NCBI GenBank assembly: GCA_016870275.1
Contig: VGBZ01000010.1
Coordinates: 1-64,000 of the forward strand
Direction: 5' to 3'
Source of the DNA: Actinomycetota bacterium
GTDB taxonomy: Bacteria > Actinomycetota > Acidimicrobiia > Acidimicrobiales > Microtrichaceae
DNA length: 64,000 nucleotides
Part shown: positions 43,701 to 53,089 of the stretch, piece after piece
Layout of the letters: every line of letters begins with the position of its first letter
How positions within the stretch are numbered: position 1 is the first letter of the stretch
Notes under the pieces: generated by a model
Told to the model about the DNA's origin: nothing
What the model saw: the letters and a program-made list of their open reading frames with translations, nothing else
The model's database searches: none
Position numbers and translations under genes: made by a program

Positions 43701-44546
43701 GTGGGCGTCATCCCTCTGCGGTCGGCAACGGATCCCGAGCTCTGTGGGCAGGTCGCCCGGGACGTGGCCGAGCGAGGCGTCGCCGCAGCGACCGGCGCGG
43801 TCGACGACCGTCTCCTCGACGAGCTTCGCGAGGTCGTGGACCGCGGCGTCGAGGCCGAGGACGTCTGGAACACGATGGACCGGCCGCCGGCAGAGCTCGG
43901 CCGGGTCGTGTTCCTACCCCACCACGGGCGGGCCGCTCTCGACCTGCTCGCCGAGCCTCGGCTCATGCAGCCCTGCGACGCCGTGCTCGAACCGGGCTCG
44001 ATCCTCTACACCATGACCAGCCTGTGCCACCCGGCCCACGGCGGCGGCCGTCCGGTCCACGTCGACACCCAGTACGTGGCCCCCGGCTTCGTGATGGGGC
44101 TGGGCGTGATGGTGCTGCTCGACGACTTCACGGCGGCGACCGGTCCGACCCGTTTCCATCCCGAGGTCACCGTCGAGGCGCCGAGCCCGGAGGACTTCGA
44201 ACGACGGGCGCTCCGCCTGGTAGCGCCGGCCGGCTCCGCATGCTGGTTCCACGGACGCATCTGGCACGACTCCCTGCCCAACACCACCGACCGGGCCCGC
44301 CGCGCTGTCCTGGCCGCGATGGTTCGCCCGTACCTGCGGCAGCGTCTGGACATGCCCCGCATGGTGGCCCACCTCAACCCGGAGTCACTCCCGACGGACG
44401 TCCAACATCGTCTCGGATTCGACAAGATCCTCCCCGGCTCCTACGAGGAGTACTTCCTGCCCGACGGGATCCGGAAGCAGGAGCTGCTGCGTCGGTCGAT
44501 CGCCCGGGGGCGGACCGCTGACGACGCCGGGTTCACGCCCGGCTGA
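43701..44546 (+). CDS. Phytanoyl-CoA dioxygenase (PhyH)-family Fe(II)/2-oxoglutarate oxygenase, copy 1
   Basis: A 281-residue predicted non-heme iron oxygenase of the double-stranded beta-helix fold. The proximal iron ligands are His and Asp in RPVHVDTQY and the distal His is in WFHGRIWHDSLPNTT, followed by an Arg suited to 2-oxoglutarate binding. PhyH enzymes hydroxylate lipids, sugars or small metabolites. GTG 43701 follows AAGGAG by five bases. The 3' end overlaps the convergent ketosynthase by 14 bases. It is the most divergent of five PhyH genes in the window (the others are at 51955, 56953, 57777 and 58645). Substrate unknown. Confidence 0.82.
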   Translation: MGVIPLRSATDPELCGQVARDVAERGVAAATGAVDDRLLDELREVVDRGVEAEDVWNTMDRPPAELGRVVFLPHHGRAALDLLAEPRLMQPCDAVLEPGSILYTMTSLCHPAHGGGRPVHVDTQYVAPGFVMGLGVMVLLDDFTAATGPTRFHPEVTVEAPSPEDFERRALRLVAPAGSACWFHGRIWHDSLPNTTDRARRAVLAAMVRPYLRQRLDMPRMVAHLNPESLPTDVQHRLGFDKILPGSYEEYFLPDGIRKQELLRRSIARGRTADDAGFTPG

Positions 44547-45786
44547 GCACCACCGACGCGTTCTGGCCACCGAAGCCGAACGCGTTGACCTGCACCGTTC
44601 CGAGGTCGGCCCGGCGGGGCTCGCCGACGACCACGTCGACGTGCGCGTCAGGGTCCACCGTCGTGGTGCCCGCCGTGTGCGAGAGCACGCCGGTGCGAAG
44701 CGCCTCGACCGCGGTCACGACGCCCACCGCCCCGGCCGACGCCCCGGTGTGGCCGGTGTGGCCCTTCACCGACGTGACGAGCAGGTCCTCGCGCCCGAAC
44801 GCCAGGTCAAGGGCCTTCAGCTCCGCAGCATCGCCCTTGGGTGTCCCCGTGGCGTGGGCCACCACGGCGCCGACCTCCGAGGGGTCGGCCCCCGCCTCGG
44901 CGAGGGCCAACTCCATGGCACGGGCCTCCCATCGACCCGAGGGGTCCGGCGACGACGGGTGGTACGAGTCAGCGCAGCTCCCATAGCCGCGTAGCCACGC
45001 CAACGGCTCGGCGCCGCGGTTGCGGACCGAGGCCTCGGACTCCAGGACGACGAAGACAGCGCCCTCGCCGAACACGATGCCGCTGCGGTCGACGTCGAAG
45101 GGCAGCACCGCCCGGGCCGGGTCGGCAGCCGGGCTCTCCATGCCGAGGATCCGCCCCGCCACCGAGGTCACCGGCCGGAAGTCCTCGATTCCGGGGCGCC
45201 CGGCCGGCCAGCCGCCTTCGGCCCCGCCGGCGAGCGCCGTGTCGGCCGCGCCGGAGGCGACCATGCGGGCGGCCTGGCCGATGGCGTCGATCGAGGAGGC
45301 GCACGCAGTCGTGACGGTGAGCGACGGACCGTGGACCCCATAGCGCACGCACAGCTGAGCCGCAGCCATGTTCGACCACACTCGCAACATGGTCTTGGGG
45401 GGCACGGCGTCCGACCCGCCCTGCTCGAGCCTGGCCTGGGCCAGCATCAGCGAGTACATGCCACCCATGGAGGTTCCGGCCACCACGGCGGTCCGCTCAT
45501 CGTCGAGCACGGCGCCGCCGTCGTCCCAGCGACCCGCCTGCACGAGCGCCTCGTCGCAGGCCGCCACCGCGAAGCAGGCGAATGGGTCGACGCCGTCGAG
45601 CCGACGCTCCTCGAACCACCCGGTGGCGTCGAAGCGCTCGTCGACTCCGGCGAAGAGAGCACCGCCCTCCGGCGCCCACGGAGCCGGACGGATGCCGATG
45701 CGGTCACCCCGGAGCCCGTCGGCGAGCTCCAGCGCCGTGAGGCCCAACGGTGTGATCGCTCCCACGCCCGTGATCGCAACTCGCAT
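44533..45786 (-). CDS. Beta-ketoacyl synthase (KAS II/FabF-like)
   Basis: A 417-residue condensing enzyme with the thiolase fold. The nucleophile Cys is in TVTTACASSIDAIGQAA, the first catalytic His in VAHATGTPKGD, and the second in SVKGHTGHTGASAG; the C-terminus VNAFGFGGQNASVVLSR is standard. It should extend an acyl-ACP chain. No acyl carrier protein, ketoreductase or acyltransferase lies beside it, so it may borrow the cellular FAS partners or work with the acyl ligase at 48871-50496. ATG 45786 gives the usual MRVAITGVG start; a GTG two codons earlier lies closer to the GGAGG site. It is divergent from the cupin gene and overlaps the PhyH gene tail to tail. Confidence 0.88.
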   Translation of the reverse strand: MRVAITGVGAITPLGLTALELADGLRGDRIGIRPAPWAPEGGALFAGVDERFDATGWFEERRLDGVDPFACFAVAACDEALVQAGRWDDGGAVLDDERTAVVAGTSMGGMYSLMLAQARLEQGGSDAVPPKTMLRVWSNMAAAQLCVRYGVHGPSLTVTTACASSIDAIGQAARMVASGAADTALAGGAEGGWPAGRPGIEDFRPVTSVAGRILGMESPAADPARAVLPFDVDRSGIVFGEGAVFVVLESEASVRNRGAEPLAWLRGYGSCADSYHPSSPDPSGRWEARAMELALAEAGADPSEVGAVVAHATGTPKGDAAELKALDLAFGREDLLVTSVKGHTGHTGASAGAVGVVTAVEALRTGVLSHTAGTTTVDPDAHVDVVVGEPRRADLGTVQVNAFGFGGQNASVVLSRA

Positions 45787-45927
45787 GAACACCAGACCTC
45801 CACTGGGTCGCGATCTGGAACCGCCGCGACCATACCGGTGACGTTGTCTCGACTCTCATTGTGTCTGTCCATCCGTGGCGTTCGCACTCGCCGCCGTTCC
45901 GCCCCGGGGACACGAGAATCGACTGTG

Positions 45928-45933
45928 TACACT
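45928..45933 (+). promoter_or_regulatory. Candidate -10 element of the cupin-YciI gene
   Basis: TACACT lies 31 bases before ATG 45965 in the 178-bp divergent gap with the ketosynthase. On the other strand TATGGT (45834-45829) could serve the ketosynthase. No -35 match is evident for either. Confidence 0.25.
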
Positions 45934-45964
45934 CAGTGAGCGTGAGGACTGTTTGGAGCGGTTG

Positions 45965-46672
45965 ATGGGGTCGATCCGTATCTTCGACCCATCTGCGCAC
46001 GAGTTCCTCGAACCGAGGAACGCATACCCCGCTTCGGTAGTGACTCTCATCAGTGATGCTGAACTCGATGGGTCGTCAGTGCGCTGGCATCATCCCGGGA
46101 GCGAAACTGAACTGCAGCTCTTCGAGATGGCGCTAGAGCCCGGGATCCAGTTGTCTCCGCACGCTCACGCCGCTGACGAGATCATTGCTGTTCTCTCCGG
46201 GGGCCTCACAGTTGGGCAGAACACATACGGACCTGGTGCCTCAATCTATGTCGAGGGAGGCACGTTGTACTCGGTGACTGCGGGGCCTGCTGGTTGTCGG
46301 TTCCTGAATTTCCGTGCAGCTATGGACAAGACGTACTTCACCCCGTCAACCCACCGTGAAATGCTTCGTGGAAAAGGGCGCTCGAATGAGCTGAAAACCT
46401 ATGTGGCTTGGTGCGAAATCGACGCTGACCCTGAGGTGCTCGCCGAACTGCGTCCCTCCCATCAAGAGTACGTTGCGCAGCATCGCAATCAACTCGTCGG
46501 TGGCGGCGTCATCGGGAGCAAAGCACCAATTGGCGTTCTGTTCATCATCGAGGCCTCAGATGTCGATGGAGCCCGAGCGTTCGTGAGCAATGACCCCTAC
46601 TACCGGATCTACGGAGATGTTCGGGTGGAGCAGTACTTGCAGCGAGTAGCGCCAACGACCCGTAGTGGATGA
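45965..46672 (+). CDS. Cupin domain fused to a YciI-like domain
   Basis: A 235-residue two-domain protein. The cupin motif fits G(X)5HXH(X)3E(X)6G exactly: G, five residues, HAH, AAD, E, six residues, G (within EPGIQLSPHAHAADEIIAVL). The C-terminal ~85 residues match the YciI/dimeric ferredoxin-like pattern, with LRPSHQEYVAQHRNQL, IGVLFIIEAS and the ending FVSNDPYYRIYGDVRVEQYL. Neither fold fixes a reaction: cupins may be metal oxygenases, isomerases or binding proteins, and YciI proteins may be small hydrolases or dehalogenase-like. ATG 45965 follows TTTGGAG. It begins the lower-GC right-hand block and is convergent with the flavin monooxygenase-like gene. It may act in the same pathway as the acyl and oxygenase genes. 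Confidence 0.75.
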   Translation: MGSIRIFDPSAHEFLEPRNAYPASVVTLISDAELDGSSVRWHHPGSETELQLFEMALEPGIQLSPHAHAADEIIAVLSGGLTVGQNTYGPGASIYVEGGTLYSVTAGPAGCRFLNFRAAMDKTYFTPSTHREMLRGKGRSNELKTYVAWCEIDADPEVLAELRPSHQEYVAQHRNQLVGGGVIGSKAPIGVLFIIEASDVDGARAFVSNDPYYRIYGDVRVEQYLQRVAPTTRSG

Positions 46673-46859
46673 TCACGAGCTGAACCAGAGAAGATGTGCT
46701 CGGGGTGAGGTGTCGGTTGGCCGTTGTGGTCACCCGGCGGCGACTCAACCCCGTGGGTTCGCGGTCGAGCAATCTGAAGTCTTGGCACCTTCGCTTCGGC
46801 ACGCACGTAGACACCGCAGCGCCGGCCGCCGCGGTCTCACCGTTGTTTCGGATCGTTCG

Positions 46860-48590
46860 CTACCCGTTGTCGGAAGCCAGTGGGCCATCTCGCCACGGGT
46901 CGACTGCGGGTACCGCAGTCATCCGCCGCTCGTCGATCTCCTCTTGCGACCAGATCCGGTATGGCGACGGCCCGTCGGGCACTGAGATGTCGAGCTGTTG
47001 CCCCAAGCACTCCTCGAGCCACTTGGCGAAATCCCCGTGGTAGGACATGACTGCACCCCCCGACGAGTGCGGACGGTCCCAGCGGCCGAGTAGTGAATCG
47101 CCAAAGTGGAACTCGCGCTCTTCGCCCTTGTGGACATGACGGATGACAGGGTGGATGAAGACCGCCAGGTCCGGTCTCGTCGGGTCGGAAGGGCCGCTGA
47201 AGCTCAGCGGTGGTTCTTCGTGCTTGTGGAAGCCGAATTCGAGCGTCATCAGGAACACGTGATCCTGACCGAACGAGCGTTCGCGCAAGAGGTTGAGCGG
47301 CAGCTCGGGCAGGATCGTGGCGCGTGACAGGTCGGTTGGCACGACGATCGCATCGGCGATGAATCCCCATTGCTCGTTGAGAGCTGCGGTCGTGCTGAAG
47401 CGCTGGTAGATCCAGTCGACCAGCACATTCCAGTCGACCGGGTCGAAAACTTGGGCCGGAAGCGGTACGTCCTCGTAACGCTCGTCGATGAGGTTGGCCA
47501 GCGTGCGGATGTTGTAGCGGTAGCCGTGGATGACTCCGGATGCCGACTTCTTCAGTCGGTCAGCCCCGATCATGGCGCCGCCGACGAAGAACAAGTTGGG
47601 CACGTTGACCGACTCCCAACTCGTGGTGAGCTCTGGATACTTCGACCGGTCCCAGGTCCTGGGCACGATCTCCGGATCGAAAAGCTCGGTCGGGACCCAC
47701 TTCCACCCGGTGCAGCGAATGATGATGTCGTACTCGCGTGAGAGGTGCAAGGTCCCCGGTGGGTCGGCATCGGGGTAGTCGTATTCGTGCTCGGTCTTCA
47801 ACGTTCCGTCGGGAAGCTTGATGATTCGTCGAACCCTCGGGGTCAACACGCCGTGGAGGAGCTTGAGGTGGAACATGTCGATGATGTTCTTGTTCGTGGC
47901 CCGAATGTCGCCGACCTGGTGGGTGTCCCACGCAAAGCGAGCCGGCCGCTTGAGTAGCACATTGACGTATGCCGCAACCCCGAGGAGTCGGTCGGCGGTC
48001 TCGAACGCAGAGTTGCCTTGGCCGATGATTCCAACTCGCTTGTTTCGATAGAACTCGATGTCACGAGGTTGATCGCCGTAGTCGATGGCGTGTTCGATTC
48101 CCTCGATTTCCTCAGGCACCATGGACTCCACCGGCCCGGTGCCCATGAAGAGCACCTCGCACTCGAAATCCTTGGTGCTCGTCGACAGCACGAAGTTCCC
48201 GCGCTCGTTCCGGCTGATCCTCTCGACCTCGGTACCGTATTGAATCCTCAGGTTGGTGGCCTTGGCGAAGTCGTTGAGGTACTCAACGATGAGATCTGCT
48301 TCTGGGTAGAGGTCGTCGGTGTATGGAGGGAAGACGATTTTTTCTTCCGACAACAACGAGTTCCAGTCAGTACGCATGTTGAATTCTTCATCTTCAAACC
48401 AGTTGTACTTCTTGTTGAAGGAGTTCAGACGCCGGCTGATCGGATACTCCGAGAAGAATGCGCCAGCAGCGCAACTCCGCTCGAGGATCACGTAGTCACG
48501 CCCTCGCGTTTCCAGGAAGTAGCCGGTCTGGATTCCACCCGGACCAGCGCCGACGATGATGTACTTGTGGAATTCAACCGGTTCGTCCAA
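46860..48590 (-). CDS. FAD-dependent monooxygenase-like oxidoreductase
   Basis: A 576-residue flavoprotein with two Rossmann folds: FAD motif YIIVGAGPGGIQTGYFL at the N-terminus and NAD(P)H motif VGIIGQGNSAFETADRL near residue 190. IIIRCTGWKWVP and NLFFVGGAMIGADRLK are typical of flavin-containing monooxygenase relatives. The last ~180 residues are a C-terminal extension like that in FOXRED2-type proteins. It may oxidise N, S or carbonyl groups. TTG 48590 is used because GGAGG lies seven bases upstream and the FAD motif begins at once. It is in line with the acyl ligase upstream (280 bases between). The gene is clearly lower in GC than those before 45.8 kb. Confidence 0.82.
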   Translation of the reverse strand: MDEPVEFHKYIIVGAGPGGIQTGYFLETRGRDYVILERSCAAGAFFSEYPISRRLNSFNKKYNWFEDEEFNMRTDWNSLLSEEKIVFPPYTDDLYPEADLIVEYLNDFAKATNLRIQYGTEVERISRNERGNFVLSTSTKDFECEVLFMGTGPVESMVPEEIEGIEHAIDYGDQPRDIEFYRNKRVGIIGQGNSAFETADRLLGVAAYVNVLLKRPARFAWDTHQVGDIRATNKNIIDMFHLKLLHGVLTPRVRRIIKLPDGTLKTEHEYDYPDADPPGTLHLSREYDIIIRCTGWKWVPTELFDPEIVPRTWDRSKYPELTTSWESVNVPNLFFVGGAMIGADRLKKSASGVIHGYRYNIRTLANLIDERYEDVPLPAQVFDPVDWNVLVDWIYQRFSTTAALNEQWGFIADAIVVPTDLSRATILPELPLNLLRERSFGQDHVFLMTLEFGFHKHEEPPLSFSGPSDPTRPDLAVFIHPVIRHVHKGEEREFHFGDSLLGRWDRPHSSGGAVMSYHGDFAKWLEECLGQQLDISVPDGPSPYRIWSQEEIDERRMTAVPAVDPWRDGPLASDNG

Positions 48591-48870
48591 CCCGCCGCCT
48601 CCGAGTTCGCAGGATTATCTGCCCAGCTGGTGCATTGTACCGCTCACCTGCGAACCTGCGATCCGTACCGAGCTCTCGGTGATGACATCGGATCTCGAGA
48701 CGATCTCGTCGAAGTGCTGGATCGGGTCATCGGTCTGATCAGTTGCAACAGCGTGCGCTCGTCCACCACGAGATGCCCGATGTCATCGGGTCAGGTCGGC
48801 TCGGTCGACTCGCTGCGAGGGAGGCCCCGCACATCGCGATCTCGGACACCCGGGAGAGTCCGGTCGTTCG
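48591..48870. other. 280-bp gap between acyl ligase and flavoprotein, possible gene remnant
   Basis: No complete gene is seen. On the minus strand, ATG 48874 overlaps the ligase stop (ATGA) but closes after 27 codons. A second minus frame lacking any start codon encodes ~53 residues with coding-like third-position GC and ends at a TAA near 48620. This may be the remains of a small gene or chance. Confidence 0.25.
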
Positions 48871-50496
48871 TCATGTCTCACGTCGCGTGAGTTCGGCGCG
48901 GAGTCCCGGCTTGTCCGCCTTGCCCACGGCTGTCCTCGGAATGGCGTCGAACTCCTCGAATCTGGTGGGGATCCACCATGACGGCACGAGGTTCATCAAG
49001 TGAGACTCGAGCGCTTGTCGGTCGAGACGGTGACCGCCGGCGAGCACCACACAGGCGACGGGGCGCTCGCCCCACTGCTCGTCGGGGACTCCGACAACAG
49101 CGACTTCGGCCACGGAGTCATGGCCGATCAGGTGATTTTCGAGTTCAACTGACGAGATCCATTCGCCGCCCGACTTGATGACATCCTTGAGTCGATCGAC
49201 GATCTGGATGAAGCCAACCTCGTTGCGGACGACCAGGTCCCCCGTCCGAAGCCACCCGTCGTCGGTGACGCTCGACGCCGTTCGGCCTCCGAGATAGCCG
49301 ATGGTCACCCATGGTCCACGGACCTGGAGCTCACCACTGACGCCGCTGCCGGCGTTCACTTCCCTGCCGGACTCATCGATGACTCGTACCTCCAGCCCGG
49401 GGACCGGGAGACCGACGGAACCCGGAACGACCCCGTCAGTTTCGAGATCCGTCACGGTCGGGATGGCGCGATTGATCGTGGCGAACGGGCTCGTCTCGGT
49501 CATCCCCCAGATCTGGGTGAGCGGAAGCCCGGTCGCTTCGCGGAATCGATCCGACAGCACTGGTGGAACCGCCGATGCACCTGAGATGACTCTGCGAAGA
49601 GCGGGCAGACTTCGATTCTCGAGGTGAGGAAGAACGGACGTCCACACCGTCGGGACTCCATTCGTGACCGTGACCGCCTGTTCTTCGAGCAAGGTGGCGA
49701 GAGCGGGGCCTGAGAGATCGGACCCGGGTAGTACGAGAGGGCAGCCAACAAGCGCAGCGGCGTGGATGAATCCGACTGCGTTCGCGTGGAACATGGGGAC
49801 AATCGGCATCACCACGTCGTCCGGGGCGATGCCGATACCTCCGGCAGCGGTGACGGCCATTGCGTGCAGAACCAGTGACCGATGTGAGTAGACGACCCCT
49901 TTCGGCAGCCCGGTCGTACCGCCCGTGTGGCAGATCATCGCCGGACTGCGCTCATCGGTGACGTCACCGAGGTCGACACGCCCGCAGTCCGCCAGAAGGG
50001 ACTCGAGCTCATGCACCTGTCCTCCCATTGGGGGCTCGACAGGTTCGGGGGTGTCGGCGAATTCAATGAGATGCCGTATCGACGGTGCAGCGTCGGTGAG
50101 TTGGACGGCCAACGCACCGAGTGAAGAGGGTGCAACGAGGACCTCAGCACCGCTCTCAGCGATGACCGCAACGAGGGCCTCGACTGCGAAACGGGGATTG
50201 AGCGTGTGGAGCACCCGGCGGGCACACGGGACTCCGAGATAGAGCTCGACGTGCTCCGAGGTCGACCAGGCCAACGAGGCGACCACTCCACCAGCACGAA
50301 CCCCGAGCGAGGTGAGGATTGGGTCCCATCGAGCGGCGCGATCGACGATCTCGGACCAGGTCGAAGTGCGAATCCCGCCCCGGTCCGCTGTCTTGACCTC
50401 GACAAGCCCTGACACCGTTCGAGCTCGCCGGGCGATCAGTCCCAATGACAAGGGGAGGTCACCCATCGTGGACTCGATGACAGGACTGGAGGTCAA
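48871..50496 (-). CDS. AMP-binding acyl-CoA synthetase/ligase
   Basis: A 541-residue ANL-superfamily enzyme that activates a carboxylate as acyl-AMP and passes it to CoA or a carrier protein. The phosphate-binding motif is [12 protein letters not shown]5 appears as [11 protein letters not shown]7 as [19 protein letters not shown] with [11 protein letters not shown], and the C-terminal catalytic Lys fits [13 protein letters not shown] 50496 or ATG 50466 could be the start; neither has a strong ribosome site. With the ketosynthase (44533-45786), flavoprotein and cupin, it suggests the locus makes or activates an acyl group that decorates the glycan. The acid used cannot be predicted. Confidence 0.88.
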   Translation of the reverse strand: MTSSPVIESTMGDLPLSLGLIARRARTVSGLVEVKTADRGGIRTSTWSEIVDRAARWDPILTSLGVRAGGVVASLAWSTSEHVELYLGVPCARRVLHTLNPRFAVEALVAVIAESGAEVLVAPSSLGALAVQLTDAAPSIRHLIEFADTPEPVEPPMGGQVHELESLLADCGRVDLGDVTDERSPAMICHTGGTTGLPKGVVYSHRSLVLHAMAVTAAGGIGIAPDDVVMPIVPMFHANAVGFIHAAALVGCPLVLPGSDLSGPALATLLEEQAVTVTNGVPTVWTSVLPHLENRSLPALRRVISGASAVPPVLSDRFREATGLPLTQIWGMTETSPFATINRAIPTVTDLETDGVVPGSVGLPVPGLEVRVIDESGREVNAGSGVSGELQVRGPWVTIGYLGGRTASSVTDDGWLRTGDLVVRNEVGFIQIVDRLKDVIKSGGEWISSVELENHLIGHDSVAEVAVVGVPDEQWGERPVACVVLAGGHRLDRQALESHLMNLVPSWWIPTRFEEFDAIPRTAVGKADKPGLRAELTRRET

Positions 50497-50718
50497 GAGA
50501 TGAACATACTCCCAGCGGGCGCTCGTCGAGACTGAGATGGTTCGACACCGAGGCGCTGATCTCGAGGGAGAGGTTCTCGGATTCCCCTTCGATCAGAACC
50601 TGTCGCCCGCTGCGTCCACCTGTCGGGGATCCCTGTCGGGGATCGCCGAACGGTGCTTCAGTTCAGGGGAGGGCACTGGTGATGCCTCGGCGTGGGGTCC
50701 CGGGAACGGGGTTCGGAT

Positions 50719-51882
50719 TCAGCGTCGGCCGGCGAGGTCGATGGCGATGGCGAGGTGCTCGCACACGTCATCGACGTCGGTCGTTCGGAGTCGTGCGTGC
50801 AGTGGCAGCGTGAGGGCACGTCGGGCGAGGTCGTCGCAGACCGAGAGTCCGGTCGGGCCAATGGTGGCGTGATCACGAAACCACGAGAGATGGTGAAGCG
50901 GCGTGTAGTGGAGGCCGGTGGCGATTCCCGCCGACTCGAGGTAACCCACAATCTGATCCCGGTCGATCCCGTGGTCGAGCACGACGACGGCGAGGTGGTC
51001 GGCGTTTCCCGGCCCGGTTGCTCCCGGGACCAGCGAGACTCCCTCGATCGTCGAGACGTGCCTCCTGTATTGGTTGGCGAGGGTTCGTCGGTGCTCCTGT
51101 CTGGAGGCGAACGATCGGAGTTGGACTCGTCCCATGGCGGCCAGGGAGTCCGGCAGATTCGCTTTCCGGCCAGGTCGGCGGATGTCACCGGCGCTCCACC
51201 GACCAGATCGCTGTCGCGACCACGCATCCTCGTCGAGACCGTGGTGTCGGTGGACCTTGGCGAATGCAGCCAGTTCGCCATCGGTCGTGGCGAGGGCACC
51301 ACCCTCCCCGGTGGTCAGGTTCTTGGTTGCGTGGAACGAGAAAGCTGCGGCAACGCTCCGGCGCCCGGCTACGGGTCCGTCGGCGTCGCTCGCTCCGAAG
51401 GCGTGGGCTGCGTCCTCAACGATCGGGACGCCTGCCGATCTGGCCAGATCCAGAACGGAGTGGTCCACCGGTCGTCCTGCGAAATGGACTGGGATCAGGA
51501 GATTGAGGCCCTGATCGATGGCACCGGCGAGCGAATCGGCGGCGACCTGCAGGGTGTGGCGGTCGACGTCGAGGAGCACGATCGTCGCCCCGCTGAGTGC
51601 AGCCGGAACAGCGGTCGCCGGGTGGGTCCATGCTGGGACACCGACACGACTCCCTGGTGGGAGGTCGAGGCGGTCGACGGCGACCTCGATCGCCGCAGTG
51701 CACGAGTTCATGCAGACCACATGCACACCGCCGAGGTGGTCGGCCAACTCCTCTTCGAATCGATCGCACTCGGGCCCGGTTCCGATCCAGCCCGATTCCA
51801 GAACTCGCTGAACGGCGGCCATCTCATCGGGACCGATTGATGGTGCGTTGATCGCGATACGGCTTGGACGGCCGTCGGTCAC
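50719..51882 (-). CDS. DegT/DnrJ/EryC1 sugar aminotransferase (ArnB/PseC-like)
   Basis: PLP-dependent sugar aminotransferase of 387 residues. It has SGWIGTGPECDRFEEELA at the N-terminus, NSCTAAIEVAVDRL, VPIVEDAAHAFGA, and the cofactor Lys in FSFHATKNLTTGEGGAL, the THxxKN type of ArnB/PseC/PglE enzymes that aminate 4-keto sugars. It is therefore the likely partner of the CapD-like 4,6-dehydratase (5886-7754), though 43 kb away. It differs from the WbpE-like enzyme in the Lys region (HATKN versus FPAKP). GTG 51882 is the start. It lies 73 bases downstream of the PhyH gene on the same strand; a 222-bp gap without a gene follows it. Confidence 0.87.
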   Translation of the reverse strand: MTDGRPSRIAINAPSIGPDEMAAVQRVLESGWIGTGPECDRFEEELADHLGGVHVVCMNSCTAAIEVAVDRLDLPPGSRVGVPAWTHPATAVPAALSGATIVLLDVDRHTLQVAADSLAGAIDQGLNLLIPVHFAGRPVDHSVLDLARSAGVPIVEDAAHAFGASDADGPVAGRRSVAAAFSFHATKNLTTGEGGALATTDGELAAFAKVHRHHGLDEDAWSRQRSGRWSAGDIRRPGRKANLPDSLAAMGRVQLRSFASRQEHRRTLANQYRRHVSTIEGVSLVPGATGPGNADHLAVVVLDHGIDRDQIVGYLESAGIATGLHYTPLHHLSWFRDHATIGPTGLSVCDDLARRALTLPLHARLRTTDVDDVCEHLAIAIDLAGRR

Positions 51883-51954
51883 GGGCGCCCCGGTTGGTCA
51901 ACTGTTTCGGGAATCATCACAGTCGTCAGGCAAGTGGTTCAGGGCGCCACTACC

Positions 51955-52881
51955 TCACGCCACGGTCTCGGATTGGAGCCGGTCCGGTGCGAGGAGGCTG
52001 GCTGCACGTCGGCGGGCGAGAGGTCGCTTCGTGCTGCGGTGCATGCGGAGGAGATCGGGCATCGTGATGGTGGGACGCTCGTAGTTGGCGAGTTGCAGGA
52101 ACAGTTCGCCGGTCGGCTGTTCCCCGATGTTGAACGACGTGAAGAAGGCACGGTCGACCTGATAGCCCTCCACGCCTCCATCATCCCGCCGATAGAAGTG
52201 CAGTGGCTGGGCGTCCTCGGGAATCGCATTCATGTACGCAGCCACCCGTGTGCGTCCTGATGTGTTCTGACCCGTCGTGTGCAACAACCGTCCGTCCATC
52301 ACCATGACCTCGCCGACTTGAACCTCGACGTCGATCATGAGCTCGCGGTCGATCCGCTCGGCGATCTCCTGATACGGATTCGGGAAGCCGGGGCTACCCC
52401 GGAGCCCCTGCAGGTAATGGTGGCTCCCGGGAAGGACACGCATGAGGCCCTCGACGCGTGTGATCGGCGTCAATGGCATCCAGCAGGTCAGACCTGCCCC
52501 ACGTGACTCGTCGATCGTGTTCCAGTCCTGATGGACGGGTACCACGGTTGATCCGGTGGGAGGTTTGACCATCATGGCTGCGACGAGACACTGGTGGTCC
52601 AGGAGGATTCTGTCGCACGGCGGCCACACGATCTGTTGCAACTCACGGTCGACGTCTTCCTTGTATTGGCGACTGGTCGAGTGGATGCTTGCGTAGTAGC
52701 CGGAATCGATTCCGGAGTCGCACTGCTGGTACACATCCAGCGCCTGTTCGATGATGTCGTTGTCGGCGACACGAACCACCACATATCCGTCTGTGTCGAG
52801 CCGACGGTTCAGGGTTCGGTCGCGAAGGCGTTGTTGATCGTGAGATCGCACGAGTCCGAGTGTACGGCCTGTCACACCCAC
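51955..52881 (-). CDS. PhyH-family Fe(II)/2-oxoglutarate oxygenase, copy 2
   Basis: A 308-residue predicted oxygenase. The proximal iron pair is in VPVHQDWNTIDE (HxD), the distal His in LLHTTGQNTSGRTRVA, where the Arg should hold 2-oxoglutarate; WMPLTPITRVEGLMRVLPGSH is the usual strand between. The HQDW.x.DE signature is shared with copies 4 and 5 (57777, 58645), so these are close relatives. GTG 52881 is the longest start; GTG at 52875 or 52848 is possible. It may be cotranscribed with the sugar aminotransferase downstream, which hints at a sugar substrate. It is divergent from SGNH copy 2. Confidence 0.84.
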   Translation of the reverse strand: MGVTGRTLGLVRSHDQQRLRDRTLNRRLDTDGYVVVRVADNDIIEQALDVYQQCDSGIDSGYYASIHSTSRQYKEDVDRELQQIVWPPCDRILLDHQCLVAAMMVKPPTGSTVVPVHQDWNTIDESRGAGLTCWMPLTPITRVEGLMRVLPGSHHYLQGLRGSPGFPNPYQEIAERIDRELMIDVEVQVGEVMVMDGRLLHTTGQNTSGRTRVAAYMNAIPEDAQPLHFYRRDDGGVEGYQVDRAFFTSFNIGEQPTGELFLQLANYERPTITMPDLLRMHRSTKRPLARRRAASLLAPDRLQSETVA

Positions 52882-52992
52882 TTTCTACGGGCGACCTGGA
52901 CTCTCGATCGGTTCCTGGGGCTCTGCGAGTTCAGTCGAGGGATCCCGCTCGGTCGCTGGGGACAGGCGGGCGCTGGGTTGTGGCGGTCGCAC

Positions 52993-53032
52993 GTCGTGAG
53001 CGAGGCAGGTCGTGAGCGAGGCAGGTCGTGAG
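52993..53032. repeat. 16-bp tandem repeat, 2.5 copies
   Basis: GTCGTGAGCGAGGCAG occurs at 52993-53008 and 53009-53024, followed by its first eight bases at 53025-53032. It lies in the 270-bp divergent gap between PhyH copy 2 and SGNH copy 2. It could be an array of regulator sites or a slippage product. Confidence 0.75.
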
Positions 53033-53089
53033 ATGTTGGGGAGCGGCGAGGAGGAGTTCGGGCGAGGGTGTCAACGTAGGACCCTCGGT

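Noticed and set aside
45800-45964. Insertion site of a mobile element at the GC step
   Set aside because: No transposase, integrase, tRNA end or direct repeats are visible at the boundary; only composition changes.
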